Source: Saliniplasma sp046497075 (lineage in GTDB: Archaea; Thermoplasmatota; Thermoplasmata; Halarchaeoplasmatales; Halarchaeoplasmataceae). Taken from it: 57,280 nt of DNA. The notes under the pieces were generated by a model. It saw only the letters and a program-made list of their open reading frames with translations. It was not told the origin of the DNA and ran no database searches. The stretch spans positions 1 to 57,280 of the forward strand of contig JAWOGF010000090.1 of NCBI GenBank assembly GCA_046497075.1, given 5' to 3'. A program made the translations under genes and the position numbers. This document shows positions 1 to 11,300 of the stretch, one piece after another; positions within the stretch are counted from its first letter, which is position 1, and every line of letters starts with the position of its first letter.

Positions 1-2
1 GA

Positions 3-719
3 TCAGATAGTGAAGCCGGACCATGGGATGAGACCAATTACCTGACGAGTGTTTCTGCCGGTACAGATAGTTACCGGGATGTAGATAAAGGTGAATTACA
101 TGGTACGACAGGGTGATATGTACTAAGAGCCGAAGACGAAATAGGTAACGAGGACTCGAACACCGATGCAGTCCCAGAACCCGGCGCGGGAACAAGTTTA
201 TTCGATATATCACTCACTACCGACACCCAATCAGACGACTGGAACTTCGTATCGTTCAATCTGGTACCGGATGACACTTCTTTAACGGGGATACTCGAGG
301 ATGCCGATTATGGCATAGATGGCAACTACGATAAGGTGATGTACTATGATGCTAGTACAGATGAATGGTTATCTTACATACCCGGAAGAGACAATTTCAA
401 CGATGATATCCAGTGGGACGAAACCAAAGGACTTTGGATACAGATGAATACCGACGATACGTTGACAGTAGAGGGAAGTGAACCAACTAGCACGGATATC
501 ACGTTGAATCCAGGATGGAACATGGTGAGTTATCCGAGTTCGACAGCAGCGGTAGAAGGTACACCTGCAGAGGTATCCATAGTAGGTCACTTCGACGCTG
601 CTCAGGAGAACAATCTAGCCTACGATTACGATCCTGCGAACTTCGAATTTAATCCAGGAGAAGGCTACTACCTGTACAACGACGCGGACTACGATGTCAA
701 CTGGTCAGTTGAATACTAA
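3..719 (+). pseudogene. 3' end of a fourth subtilase paralogue, interrupted by a stop
   Basis: This is the last 238 codons of a secreted S8 protease like the one ending at 15842; the 5' part lies outside the window. Positions 1-757 align without gaps to 15124-15880. It encodes the end of a fibronectin type III-like domain and then the shared C-terminal module. The frame is broken by TGA at 114-116, where the paralogue has Trp, next to a Trp-to-Gly change at 111-113. Four substitutions (99, 111, 116, 123) cluster in 25 bases, while the rest of the copy differs only sparsely. The module after the stop is intact. Either this is a recently dead gene kept similar by gene conversion, or the cluster is sequence error near a contig edge. 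Confidence 0.75.
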
Positions 720-728
720 AAACTCAAA

Positions 729-754
729 AAAACCCTTTCTTTTTACTATATTTT
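729..754 (+). terminator. T-rich terminator, shared subtilase type
   Basis: An A-run, then ACCCTTTCTTTTT, then ACTATATTTT, directly after the stop codon. No hairpin is evident, as in archaeal U-rich terminators. Nearly the same element follows the genes ending at 5190, 11700 and 15842. Confidence 0.6.
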
Positions 755-1080
755 GAATTGTTTTTTTGATTTGATGTAAAGATTTTATTTTCAATCATTC
801 AATAGTGTTTTGAAAAACATATTAAGTAATTTAGTAGAATCACTGGATAATCAATTTTTTAACCTCTTCAAGATCATCCGAATATGATATGAGTCACCAT
901 AGTAAGTTATTTTTACAGATCATGTTTACTTGTAAGTATCGTTATACCCTTCTAAAAATTTGTACAAATTTAAAATTTATAACTAATGTATACATAAATA
1001 GAATACTACCGAAACTATATATATCTTTTATCTTTTAATATTCAATGAGACTCGACTTTATAGTTGAGGAGGAAAATAAT
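755..1080 (+). promoter_or_regulatory. AT-rich promoter region of subtilase 1, with TATA box and 16-bp palindrome
   Basis: No gene is visible in this gap of about 325 bases. A TATA-like ACTATATATAT lies at about 1012-1022, which would place the transcript start near 1045-1048, just before the leader hairpin at 1051-1068. A perfect 16-bp palindrome (AAATTTGTACAAATTT) at 956-971 is a possible operator. It is absent upstream of the other two subtilases. Confidence 0.5.
1051..1072 (+). promoter_or_regulatory. 5' leader hairpin overlapping the Shine-Dalgarno sequence
   Basis: CTCGAC (1051-1056), a 6-nt loop, then GTTGAG (1063-1068) form a 6-bp stem with one G-U pair. The 3' arm runs into the Shine-Dalgarno GAGGAGG at 1066-1072, so the stem covers its first three bases. 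The start ATG at 1081 is 8 nt further on. The same layout precedes the subtilases at 5347 and 11856. Confidence 0.6.
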
Positions 1081-4000
1081 ATGAAAATAGATAAGCAATC
1101 TATGGCCATATTGGCCATAATAGTATTGCTAGTTTCTGTGATATCAGCGGGTATTGTTATGTCCTCTGGTGAAGCAGAAGACGATATTGTAATGGTAAGA
1201 ATTGAAGAAGAAACAGACATTGATGCAGTAAAAAGACATGATCTGAATATTTTGGAACAGTATGATAACTATGTACTTGTGAGAGCCAGTGAAGAAGATG
1301 TAGATCAACTATCTGGAAGAGGATTAGGTATAAAGAGACTTCCAGCAAGAACTGAAATCTCAGTGAAAGGCCATAATTTCGACATTAGAGAAGGCACTCC
1401 AGAGTTTTCAGAGGATCTGATGATAGACGACTATGAATCAGGTGAAGAAGGTCAATACATCGTTCATATGCTTGGACCGATAGCAGATAACTGGAGACCC
1501 ACACTTGAAGATAAGGGCGTACAGGTGCTGAATTACGTCCATAACTATGGTTACAGGGTCCGAATGACACCTGAGATGGCTGAGGAAGTATCCGAACTCT
1601 ACTTCGTTGATTGGGTTGGTATATATCAGCCGGAATACAAACTGGAACAAGGTTTGAAAAAAGGTGTAATTGATATCGGCATGGTACCCGATGCAAGCAT
1701 GGATAGCCTTGGCGAGATAAGAGAGAAAGTACCGATCCTTTCCCTTGATGAAGTATCAGATGGTGAGATCAAAATACGAACGATAGTAGATTCCGAAGAG
1801 ACGCTTCATGAAATCGCAAAGATAAGAGATGTAAGCTATATCTCAGAATTCGATGAACCTGAACTTCACGCAGAAGTGGATTCACAGATCATCGGTGGCG
1901 GTGCATGGATATTAGATAATGACGACGATCCAAGCACGCCATACAGAGAGCACGGGAATTTTGGAGCTTATATAAATCAAATGGGCTACGATGGCAGCGG
2001 GGTGGTAGTATCAGTTGCAGATACTGGATTCGGAGATGGAAGTACACCAGATGCAGGTCACCCTGATTTTGATGGCCGAGTGATAGGCGGTCACACCTTC
2101 GGTACCGGTGGATGGGAAGACGGACATGGTCACGGAACTCACTGTGCTGGTTCTGTTGCTGGTAATACTCATGACGGTACAGGTCTTGAATATGCAGGTC
2201 ATGGACCTTATTATTTGGCTGATGGCTTAGCATATGAATCAGAGTTATACCCTGCCCGAATTTTTGATGGAGGCGGAAGTTGGATCGGCCCAAGCGACTA
2301 CCTTGAGATATTGGAAGTACCAAAACAGAACGCCGATGCTTATGTGAGTTCTAATTCCTGGGGGTCCGATTCTTCTGGATCTTATGGGGATGCTGACTCC
2401 GCATATGATGCAGGTGTAAGGGACGCTGATAGAGATACTGCAGGTAACCAACCAATAGTTGCTACAATATCTGCAGGAAATTCAGGTTCCGGAGAGCAGA
2501 CCACAGGAAGTCCCGGCAACGGAAAGAATGTTATCACTATCGGTGCTGCAGATTCATATATGCCTGATGCTGGAAGTTATGGTAATGATCATACCACGGG
2601 TGATAACCCTGACGATATAGCAGGTTTCAGTTCACGGGGTTGGACTGCGGATAATCGTATAAAACCTGACGTTGTAGCTCCTGGTTCATCGATACTTTCT
2701 ACCAGTACACCAGAAGTAGCGAGCAGTAACCTTTATGGTCTATATTCAGAGGACAGTAGGTACGAATGGTGCGATGGAACTTCAATGTCGAATCCCGCAG
2801 CCGCCGGTGCAGCAGCTGTAACAACCCAATGGTACGAGAGTAATTATGGCGAGCGACCAAACCCAGCGATGGTCAAAGCACTCATGATCAATACCGCACA
2901 TGACCTAGATGACGCAAACGGAAACACAGATCCTATACCTAACAAAGACGAAGGTTGGGGTATGATTGATCTTTCAAAACTTGAATACCCAGCTAGTGAT
3001 CCGGTTTCTTTCTATCTAGAAGATCAGACTTCTACGTTTACAGACAGCACTGAAGAGGATGAGTATCAAGTGATGCCGGAGAGCATGGATGAGCCCTTAA
3101 AGTTCAGTCTTGTTTGGACCGATAAGGAAGCTGACGCCGGTACGGGTGAAGGTGATTCACTCATAAATGACTTGAATCTTGAAGTAGAGTCCCCTGGTGG
3201 TGATATCTATAGAGGCAACGCTTTCCAAAACGGTTGGACAGAAGCTAACACAGATACGATTGGTGACTTTGATGACAGTGGAGACGGTTGGGATGATACA
3301 AATACAGTAGAAAATGTATATATCCCGGAAGCTGATGTAGAGGATGGTCTTTATACGGTTAGAGTTAGAGCTGAAAACATTGCTGATGATGCAGTTGGTA
3401 TCGGGGAAAACAGCCAGGATTATGCATTGGTAGGATACAACGGTATGGACGAAGTACCCGGTGATCCACCACAGATCGATCTTACTAGACCGGTAGGCGG
3501 AGAAGTATGGCAAGCAGATACCCAGGAAGATATAACTTGGGATACGACCGCTGGTGATGACCCGATAGATTATGTGAATCTCTATTACAGCGTTGACGGT
3601 GGAACTAGTTTTGAAACTATAGCAACAGAGGTTGCGGATACGGGCAGTTATACCTGGAACATACCTAATGAGGATAGTACAACCTGCCAGGTTCGTGCCC
3701 AAGTCGTTGACGAAGTAGGCCGGACCAATGAAAGTGTTAGTGGTGATTTCACCATAGAAGGTGTACCACCGGCACCGCCGGAGAACCTGAATGTAGAACA
3801 TTATGGCCGATCAGTCCAGGCTCTGTTCGAAGACGATGTATCGGAAGACTTAGGTTATACAACAGGTGAATCGGACCCTGATGCCAGTCAATGGGGTATA
3901 AGACAGCACGGTTCAGCAGTAGGAAATAATTCATGGGATTTCGGTGATGGACAGTTCTACAAGGATTCATCTACAGGTAGATTGAGCTGGTTGATTTCAC

Positions 4001-5190
4001 CTCAGATAGAGATACCTGTGGAAGCAGATTCGGAGTACGGAGTTAATTTTACATTCCAGCATTGGCGAGATTGGGGTGATACTTCCCAATACGATGCAGG
4101 GAACGTGAAGATATCGACAGAAGGATCTGATGGACCTTGGACTTTGATCACACCGCAAGAGGGCTACGACGGAACGGTTCCAACGACTTGGGATAATCCG
4201 TTGGGCGGCGAAGAAGCCTGGGGAGGTACATCAGATTGGACTACAGCCACTTTTGATCTGACAGAATACATCGGTGAGACGATACATCTACGCTGGGATG
4301 CGGGTGTAGAATCCTATGATGGTCTTGAAGGCCCAGGTTGGCGAATCGATGACATATACATGGAAGCATTGATCTCCGATCCTAATGGTACAGATCACAA
4401 CCAAGTTTCGTGGGATGCGAGTCCGGATGACTCCGACGAGGTTGGACAGTACAACATCTACCGTTCAGCGGACCAGAGCGGTCCATGGGATGGAACGACG
4501 TTGATAGACAGTGTACCAGCAGATGGATCAGTAAACTACAGCTACCTAGATGAAGATAGAGGAGAAGTCGACGATACTTACTGGTGGTACGTTGTAAGAG
4601 CAGAAGGAGAGAACGGTCTGGAAGAGGAGAACGCCGATGCTGTACAGGAACCCGGTGCGGGAACGAGTTTATTCGATATATCACTCGTTACAGACACCCA
4701 ATCAGACGACTGGAACTTCGTATCGTTCAATTTGGTACCGGGTGACACTTCTTTAACGGCGATACTCGATGATGCCGATTATGGAATAGATGGTAATTAC
4801 GATAAGGTGATGTACTACGACGCTAGTACAGATGAATGGTTATCTTACATACCCGGAAGAGACAATTTCAACGATGATATCCAGTGGGACGAAACCAAAG
4901 GACTTTGGATACAGATGAATACTGACGATACGTTGACAGTAGAAGGAACGGAACCGACGAGCACGGATATCACGTTGAATCCAGGATGGAATATGGTGAG
5001 CTACCCGAGTTCGACAGCTGCGGTAGAAGGTACACCTACAGAGGTAACGATAGTAGGTCACTTCGACGCAGCTCAGGATAACAACCTTGCTTACGACTAT
5101 GATCCTGCGAACTTCGAATTTAATCCAGGAGAAGGCTACTACCTGTACAACGACGCGGACTACGATGTCAACTGGTCAGTCGAATACTAA
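1081..5190 (+). CDS. Secreted subtilisin-like serine protease 1 (S8), multidomain
   Basis: A 1369-residue extracellular endoprotease. I chose ATG 1081 rather than the in-frame ATG at 1045 because GAGGAGG sits 8 nt upstream and the leader is conserved in the paralogues. Residues about 8-28 are a hydrophobic signal or anchor, followed by a long propeptide-like region. The subtilase triad is visible: Asp314 (VADTGFG), His351 (HGTHCAG) and Ser568 (GTSMSNP). After it come a P-domain-like beta sandwich (about 640-780), an Ig-like domain with a GGE-x-W start (about 797-895), a MAM/immune-inhibitor-A-like jelly roll (about 913-1095), a fibronectin III-like domain (about 1100-1190) and the shared C-terminal module (about 1198-1369). 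There is no C-terminal membrane helix. The chain is rich in Asp and Glu, as in halophile exoproteins. Likely role: degrading extracellular protein for peptide uptake. Confidence 0.9.
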   Translation: MKIDKQSMAILAIIVLLVSVISAGIVMSSGEAEDDIVMVRIEEETDIDAVKRHDLNILEQYDNYVLVRASEEDVDQLSGRGLGIKRLPARTEISVKGHNFDIREGTPEFSEDLMIDDYESGEEGQYIVHMLGPIADNWRPTLEDKGVQVLNYVHNYGYRVRMTPEMAEEVSELYFVDWVGIYQPEYKLEQGLKKGVIDIGMVPDASMDSLGEIREKVPILSLDEVSDGEIKIRTIVDSEETLHEIAKIRDVSYISEFDEPELHAEVDSQIIGGGAWILDNDDDPSTPYREHGNFGAYINQMGYDGSGVVVSVADTGFGDGSTPDAGHPDFDGRVIGGHTFGTGGWEDGHGHGTHCAGSVAGNTHDGTGLEYAGHGPYYLADGLAYESELYPARIFDGGGSWIGPSDYLEILEVPKQNADAYVSSNSWGSDSSGSYGDADSAYDAGVRDADRDTAGNQPIVATISAGNSGSGEQTTGSPGNGKNVITIGAADSYMPDAGSYGNDHTTGDNPDDIAGFSSRGWTADNRIKPDVVAPGSSILSTSTPEVASSNLYGLYSEDSRYEWCDGTSMSNPAAAGAAAVTTQWYESNYGERPNPAMVKALMINTAHDLDDANGNTDPIPNKDEGWGMIDLSKLEYPASDPVSFYLEDQTSTFTDSTEEDEYQVMPESMDEPLKFSLVWTDKEADAGTGEGDSLINDLNLEVESPGGDIYRGNAFQNGWTEANTDTIGDFDDSGDGWDDTNTVENVYIPEADVEDGLYTVRVRAENIADDAVGIGENSQDYALVGYNGMDEVPGDPPQIDLTRPVGGEVWQADTQEDITWDTTAGDDPIDYVNLYYSVDGGTSFETIATEVADTGSYTWNIPNEDSTTCQVRAQVVDEVGRTNESVSGDFTIEGVPPAPPENLNVEHYGRSVQALFEDDVSEDLGYTTGESDPDASQWGIRQHGSAVGNNSWDFGDGQFYKDSSTGRLSWLISPQIEIPVEADSEYGVNFTFQHWRDWGDTSQYDAGNVKISTEGSDGPWTLITPQEGYDGTVPTTWDNPLGGEEAWGGTSDWTTATFDLTEYIGETIHLRWDAGVESYDGLEGPGWRIDDIYMEALISDPNGTDHNQVSWDASPDDSDEVGQYNIYRSADQSGPWDGTTLIDSVPADGSVNYSYLDEDRGEVDDTYWWYVVRAEGENGLEEENADAVQEPGAGTSLFDISLVTDTQSDDWNFVSFNLVPGDTSLTAILDDADYGIDGNYDKVMYYDASTDEWLSYIPGRDNFNDDIQWDETKGLWIQMNTDDTLTVEGTEPTSTDITLNPGWNMVSYPSSTAAVEGTPTEVTIVGHFDAAQDNNLAYDYDPANFEFNPGEGYYLYNDADYDVNWSVEY

Positions 5191-5198
5191 AAACTCAA

Positions 5199-5220
5199 AA
5201 AACCCCTTTCTTTTTTATAT
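5199..5220 (+). terminator. T-rich terminator after subtilase 1
   Basis: An A-run, then ACCCCTTTCTTTTTT, right after the stop codon. It is the same class of element as after the other subtilases, with one extra C. Confidence 0.55.
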
Positions 5221-5316
5221 TATAATAAAACTATAGAGCGAGACTATATTACTATTATATATTAATCTCTAATTAAGAAAATATATATACCCTACATGTT
5301 TTAGTACGCAATCAGA

Positions 5317-5338
5317 CTCAACTTTTTGGTTGAGGAGG
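5317..5338 (+). promoter_or_regulatory. 5' leader hairpin overlapping the Shine-Dalgarno sequence
   Basis: CTCAAC (5317-5322) and GTTGAG (5329-5334) form a perfect 6-bp stem with a 6-nt loop. GAGGAGG (5332-5338) overlaps its 3' arm, and ATG is at 5347, again with 8-nt spacing. A TATA box (AAATATATATA, about 5278-5288) places the transcript start just before the stem. Compared with the first copy, an A-U pair replaces the G-U pair, so pairing is kept. Confidence 0.6.
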
Positions 5339-5346
5339 AAAATAAA

Positions 5347-8300
5347 ATGAGAAAAAGAAAACTCAAGCTTGTAGTTTTCTCTATTTTAGTGGTAGCTTTG
5401 TTAATATTTTCCACTTTAAGTGTGGCTACGATATTTAACAAAGAGGGAACTACAAAGCTTTTAATCGAATTAGAAAACGATGAGCAAATAGAATCATCAG
5501 ACTATTTACAGGAGAACAGTGATATCTTAGTGGACTACAATAATGGTAGAGTTCTAATAGAGGTTGAAGAGAGCAGTTCCGATGAGATCAAGAAGAGATA
5601 TGATACTAGTCTTGACGAAACTAGATATAAGATACATTTAGATACATTAGGAGAAGTTTTTGATCGCAGAGAGGGCAATCCGGAACTCGATGAAGAACTT
5701 ATGGAAGAAACTGGAGCGTATATAGTACAATTTATGGGTCCGGTTAAGTCCATGGAGTGGAAAGAACAGGTAAGTAAAACCGGTGCTTCAGTAGAGCGTG
5801 AGATGGCTAACCATGCATTGTTAGTCAGAATGGACGAGAGAACTAAATCTCGTGTTGAAGACCTTGATATAGTTGAATGGATTGATCCATACTATTCCGG
5901 CTACAAACTCTCGCCTGAGCTATTATCTCCAGAAGAGGATATGGTAAGAGTTCAGGTCACTGGATGGACCGCTGAAGATGATGTCTTTATCAGAGAACAA
6001 CTAAATGAGATGGGAGCTACGTTAGGAAGACTAACTGCTACAGGTAACATAATCAACGTGGATCAGTCTTTGATACCATCTATCGCTGAATTGGACGGAG
6101 TTAGAAGTGTGGAACCATATCATGGTGTAGAAACTAAAGATAATGTTGCGAATGAGATCCATGAGGTACAGGCAGGTTGGTATCCCACTTGGAGTGGATT
6201 ACCAGTCGAATTGACCGGTGAAGGCGAAGTCGTTGGTGTTCAGGATACCGGTTTCGATGAAGGTGAGATATATAACGGAGATGACGGAAACCCTGATTTC
6301 TTCCAGGGTTCCGGTGGCGACAGAGTGATAAGATATACCGACCAAGGAGGAGACTCTGATCCTGACGGAATTAACACAGGTGTTGCACACGGCACTCATG
6401 TTGCAGGTATTATAGGTGGTAACGGGTACAATTGGAAGAACCACATGGGTCTAGACCCAGCTAGTAGAGAATGGCATCATGATGAAGCGACAGGAGTAGC
6501 TCCAGAAGTTGAGTTCTCTCTTGATGGATGTTCCGATAATCGAGGAAGTTTACTAACTGATCATGGATACTGGGACGGTCAGGAAACTGACGGTGCTAGA
6601 GTATTCCAGAACAGTTGGGGTGCTGGCTCAACTGGGGATTATGGTACAGATTCGGAAGACGTTGATGATAGAATGGATCCATATTCGGGAAGCGCTATGG
6701 ATGGAGCGCCTGAGAATATAATCATGTTCTCTGCAGGGAATGATGGTCCTGGAGAACATACTATGACACCTCGACCTATGGCAAAAAACACGATAGCGGT
6801 CGGTGCGAGTGAAAATTATAGGTCTGGCGAATACAGCGGTGCGGATAATCCTGATTATGTAGCTGAATTCAGCAGTAGAGGGGGTCCGGACTTTTCTTCT
6901 GGGAGGATCAAACCAGATGTAGTCGCCGCAGGTACCGCTATGATCTCTGCACTAGGAAGAGGAGAATATGAATATAATGACGGAGCTAATCCTGGTTCTT
7001 GGATCCCTGACGTTGATGAATATGACACCGATGTTCCAGGAGAAGGTTCTGACGGCATTCCAGATTACCAGTACATGCAGGGGACCTCAATGGCTGGACC
7101 ACAAGCCGCAGGAATGGCTGTTTTGACCCGGGAGTATTATAGAAAAGTCGAAGGTGTCCAAAATCCGACGAACCCACTTGTAAAAGCCTCTATGATAAAC
7201 GGTGCCGAACGGATGGATCCAGATCTTTATGAGTATCCAGGTTATGCTCAAGGTTGGGGAAGACCTAACTTAAAGAATTCTCTCTTCCCAGATTCACCAC
7301 AATCTAATCAGTTTGCTGAAGATACATTCGATGCAACAGGCACATGGGATGCAGCAACCGATGGAGGAATGGACCTAGAGGTATCTTCAAATGATGTACC
7401 TTTGAAGGCTACTTTGAATTGGTTAGACAGTTCTGGTGAGTCTATGAACAGGGAATTACACATGTATGCAGAATCACCGAGTGGGGAAACTTATTATTCT
7501 GGTGTGGACAACTATGATGAAAACGGCTGGACTACAGCAGGAAGTACAAACATCGATGGAGTCAACACGGTACAGCGAATAGAAATCGAAGATCCGGAAC
7601 CGGGAACCTGGACGTTAACAGTAGAAGCTACTAATCTCCCATCGAATGCAGACTTTGCTGTAGTGACGTCTGCAGATTTTGGTCCACAAACTGATTACGA
7701 CGTAGATGTTTCCACTGATTATCCTACTACCCAGAGCCTTGCATCCGGTGGAACGTCTCATCTACCTATCGAAGTGGCAAATTGGGGTAATAACGCAGAT
7801 GATATACAATTGAGCGATACTTCACCTGGTGAACTAACAGTTTCATATGATCCAGAGTCCACACTTTCGCTTGAAAGTACGGAGAAAGCCAACGTTGATG
7901 TATTGATTACAGCTGATACAGGGTTAACTGAACAGGTTATGGAATTTGAGATCACTGGCACCTCTCAGGGTGATACTTCTGACCCGCCCGCAGCCGATAC
8001 CATACGTATGACTATCCAGATACTGACAGAACCTCTCCCTAGCAGAAGTAAAGTTGCCGATTCTGATGCGGATGAGATGTTCCCAGAGATTGTCTCGTTT
8101 ACAGACTCCGGAGGTACTGATTGGATATTTGCTGCGTATCAACAAGTGACCCCTGACGGTACTCAGCCGAGAGTGAAATATTCAGAAATCGGTGCAGACG
8201 GTGAACCTATAGAGTGGCAGGGGCCGTTCAATCCTATGTCAAATGATCCAACTGTCAGTCCTAGTTATATAAAGTTACAACATATTGATTCAGGGACTTA

Positions 8301-11300
8301 CCAGGACCGAGTGGTCGTTTACTGGAATGGAGAGACCCCCGGAAGTAACGGAGAAGAATACGAAGCCAAAGCAAGTTGGGCTGATCCAGGAAGTTATGAT
8401 ACATGGAGCACTCCAACCCAGATCGATAACAATTACGGCACAGATACAATTAATCAGAAGAGAGGTTCATATATGCTTTTCCGGGATGATGGAACTGCTG
8501 AAGGGGAACTCACCTACGTTTTTGAACATCTTGATATGGATGCAGATTTCCAACCTAGCAACATCGGTATCGCATATGCCACATCTAGTGATGGAGGAGA
8601 AACCTGGGATGGAGTGAATGATGTTCCAGGAGCAGATGGTAGCAGTGGTTACTACTATTTCTTCCCAAGCGGAGTTACCGATCAGAATAACGTGAACTGG
8701 CATTTCTTCTATTACCGTGATTCTGAAGGGGATCAAAGGATGGTCGTAACTATGCTCCAAGATGATGATGGCTGGAGCGGTGAGGTGCAAATTGCCGGAG
8801 ATCTTGATGGGGATCCAGTAGATAACCACCAGTTCCCGATGGCAGCTCATTATAATAACGATGGTACGAACGAGATATATATGAGCTGTATTTACGATAA
8901 TGCAGGAGATTTCTCAGATCTGACCGCAGGATATGTGACCGGTGATTACTCTTCAACGAACCCTCCAGCAGATGGAGATTTCACCACGTATGACAACGTA
9001 GCTGGAAATGATGTATCTGAAGAGGATATGTCAGCAGCGGATATACTTGGAAAAACTGCAGGCGAAGACGGCTGGATATGGACTGCTTATCTGGAGACCG
9101 ATACTATATTCGACGTTCCTAATGTAAACGTTGCGAGGAGTGATGATAAATATAATAGTGTCACGGAAGATTATGTTACCCGTGACAATTACAGGAAATT
9201 GAATCCGAGTATGACATCACATACGGTAGACGGTACGAGCTATGCATACGTAGCTTATCATTCATCTCATGGAACGACCCGTGACGTAGATCATGAGGTA
9301 TTCTTATCGATCCTCCATTCTGACTGGGAAACTGAGGCTGATACAGTGGGACCTGAGACTTCTCATGTATCTTCTAATCCAAATCCTGTGAATCTTTCAA
9401 CGGATAGTAGTTTTGATCTAACAGCGAGTCTTGATGATACGATGACAGGCGGAAGTGATATACAATCGGCAGAGTACATTGAAACGGATACAACTGTTAC
9501 AGACCCGACGGCTATCGATTGGAGTGGAGCTACGGGGATGACCGTATCGGGAACTAGCCCAACAGAGATGGCTACTGCAGACGGTATTTCGATACCCGCA
9601 CACTGGGAGTCAGGTAACACCTATCGTTACTGGGTACGGGGACAGGATACTGCAGATAACTGGGGCATGGAATCAGCTGGTTATGTTGATATAGAGGTTA
9701 CTGGTGAAGGCGAAGTAGCAGATCCACCTACGATCACGTTGACGAACCCAACTGGTGGAGAGACGTGGAGTGCAGGAAACGAGGAAGATATCACTTGGGA
9801 TACGACCGCAGGGGACGGAAATATAATAGGTGTCGATCTGGAATATACAACGGACGATGGTGGAACTTGGACAGAAATAGTCACAGGAACAGCAGACGAC
9901 GGAAGCTACATGTGGACAGTTCCGGATATATCTACTACAGAGGCTAGGATAAGAGCGACCGTCAACGATGATAACGATTTGAGTGATACTGATACGAGCG
10001 GAATATTTACAATAGAAGGCACGACACCACCTGAGATAACGATCACAAGACCAGCAGGTGGAGAAGAATGGAACGCAGGGGATAACGAGGATATAGAATG
10101 GGATACGACAGCCGGCGACGGTGCGATAACAGGTGTTGACCTTGATTACAGTGTAGACGGAGGAGATTCTTGGACGAACATCGTAACAGGTACTGATGAT
10201 GACGGAATACATACATGGACGGTACCAGATGAGCCAACAAATGAGGCTATGATAAGAGGAACAGTGCACGACGATAACGATTTGAGTCATCAGAACGAGA
10301 GCGGACTGTTCACTATCTTGGGAACACCACCGGCACCACCAGAGAACTTGAATGTTGAACACGACGGTACCACCACTAGTACTGAAGAATTGGTAGAGAA
10401 CGGAACATTCCCAGACAATTACGATCCATGGGTGTTAACAGAGGATCAGAATGATGGAACCGCAGAATGGGATGGAACAGAGAGCTATGAAGAAGGAGGT
10501 TCTATACACGTGAGTCTTACTGAACCAGATAATGCAGTTTCTACAGAGGAGGCCCGATGGGAACAATCAATAGGACCGACCACCAGTACTCTTACAGTAA
10601 ATGGGGCATACAATATGAATCTAGCTTTGGATACTGGTCAAGCTAGTGTAGATGGTACAGCCGAAATCCTTGTATATGACACAGGTACCGAAGCTTGGGA
10701 AACCGTATATACTGAAAGTAATACAGATGATACCAATACGGGTTGGGTAGAATTTGGACCTGACTCGACTTATACGCCAAATGGCGAGGTCACGGATATA
10801 AGAGCTTACATGACTGTTACTGTTGACGGACATAACCAAGGCGGCGGTTCTGGAGACATATGGATGGACAATATAAGCGCTACAGTGGAGACAACAGGAG
10901 AAGGAACTGAAGACAATCTGGTAACTTGGGATGCAAGTCCGGACGAGCCCGACGTCGCAGAATACAACGTTTACAGGTCACAGACCGAGGACGAGACGGG
11001 CGATTACGATCTCATAACAACAGTAAACGCAGACGAATCAGTGAACTACAGTTACGTTGATACAGATAGAGGTACAGCCGATGATACGTTATGGTGGTAC
11101 AGAGTCCACGCAGTGGACGATCAGGGACAGGAATCTGACGGAGTTGGGCCGGTACAAGAGCCGGGAGAATCGCTATCGACTTTTGATATCCAGCTGTACG
11201 AAGATGCGGACTCAGACGGTTGGAACTTTGTATCGTTCAACCTCGTACCGGAGAACACTGGGCTCACGGTGATATTGGATGACACAGATTACGGAATAGA

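Noticed and set aside
1045..1080. Upstream in-frame start of subtilase 1 (and likewise 5326 and 11808)
   Set aside because: These codons lie at the transcript start or inside the leader hairpin. The ATGs at 1081, 5347 and 11856 each have GAGGAGG at the same spacing.
3157..3801. 214-codon minus-strand frame (and a similar one at 9673-10362)
   Set aside because: Shadows of the Ig-like repeats of the subtilases; no promoter or ribosome binding site.
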